Source of the DNA: Nostoc sp. S13
Lineage (GTDB): Bacteria > Cyanobacteriota > Cyanobacteriia > Cyanobacteriales > Nostocaceae
Direction of reading: 5' to 3'
DNA length: 49,160 nucleotides
Assembly: GCF_029379315.1 (NCBI RefSeq)
Contig: NZ_JAQYWQ010000042.1
Coordinates: 1-49,160 of the forward strand
The translations under genes and the position numbers were made by a program. The notes under the pieces were generated by a model that had not been told where the DNA came from, searched no databases, and saw nothing but the letters and a program-made list of their open reading frames with translations. Positions 48,956 to 49,160 of the stretch are shown here, piece by piece (position 1 is the stretch's first letter; every line of letters starts with the position of its first letter).

Positions 48956-49160
48956 TAGCTGATTTTCTGGCTGTACCAATATTTTACATGAGTGGGTAGA
49001 CGCATATTCCTATGGAGAAAGAAGTAAGCTACGGGGAGCGGCTGATCGCCAGACATTGCATTTATAATATTGACAAATAGATTAATTAATGCCTAATATA
49101 ACTGCTATAGCGTTTTCTGGTCTAGTGAGGTACGGTTGGTAAATTAGGTTGTGCATTTTA
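48956..49160. other. Right end of the window
   Basis: 205 bp upstream of the Rpn-type gene. Nothing recognised beyond AT-rich sequence, presumably including that gene's promoter. Confidence 0.4.

Overview
The window looks like a chromosomal segment of a filamentous, probably heterocyst-forming cyanobacterium (Nostocales). The evidence is the split b/b' ATP synthase operon, a phycobilisome core operon whose ApcE has four linker repeats, an XisH/XisI pair, frequent GCGATCGC (HIP1) octamers, and AT-rich spacers full of heptanucleotide and palindromic repeats. No genus can be assigned from the sequence alone.

Layout. (1) 0.3-7.0 kb, minus strand: the ATP synthase operon in the order atp1-a-c-b'-b-delta-alpha-gamma, closed by a clear intrinsic terminator, with several spacers filled by repeats. 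(2) 7.0-9.7 kb: a SAM-dependent methyltransferase gene next to a xisH-xisI pair. The pair is bracketed by 56-bp exact direct repeats that duplicate the start of the methyltransferase gene, and a fragment resembling the methyltransferase 3' end lies beyond the intact gene. (3) 9.9-11.5 kb: a short-chain dehydrogenase gene broken by one in-frame stop, then a ComB-type phosphatase gene. (4) 11.5-28 kb: an exopolysaccharide locus. galE and an initiating glycosyl-1-phosphate transferase run leftward. A Wzc-like tyrosine autokinase/copolymerase, flippase, polymerase/ligase, three glycosyltransferases, a beta-propeller protein and a UDP-glucuronate epimerase run rightward. Two paralogous YdcF/DUF218 genes point the other way. 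(5) 28.5-33.8 kb: apcE-apcA-apcB-apcC, the allophycocyanin core and core linkers, closed by a terminator. (6) 33.9-41.4 kb: a GGDEF/EAL cyclic-di-GMP protein, a protein with two H-x-T motifs like 2H phosphoesterases, ftsW, a small MITE with an 8-bp target duplication, and two conserved cyanobacterial-type unknowns. (7) 41.5-46.6 kb: tRNA-Gln(TTG), a second sugar-transfer group (two GT4 enzymes and a WecG/TagA enzyme) and tRNA-Leu(CAA). (8) 46.7-49 kb: an FMN-dependent alpha-hydroxyacid (probably lactate) oxidase and an Rpn-type nuclease-like protein with a 12-bp tandem repeat.

How it works together. The ATP synthase and phycobilisome genes are housekeeping photosynthesis and energy genes. The polysaccharide locus has the parts of a Wzx/Wzy pathway: priming transferase, glycosyltransferases, flippase, polymerase, and Wzc chain-length control. 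Its autokinase has arginine in place of the Walker A lysine, and the locus contains gene remnants. The parts most worth a second look are the xisHI/methyltransferase mosaic, the MITE, the Walker A substitution, the possible 2H phosphoesterase and the palindromes inside the atp operon. No CRISPR array, prophage or complete IS transposase gene was found.
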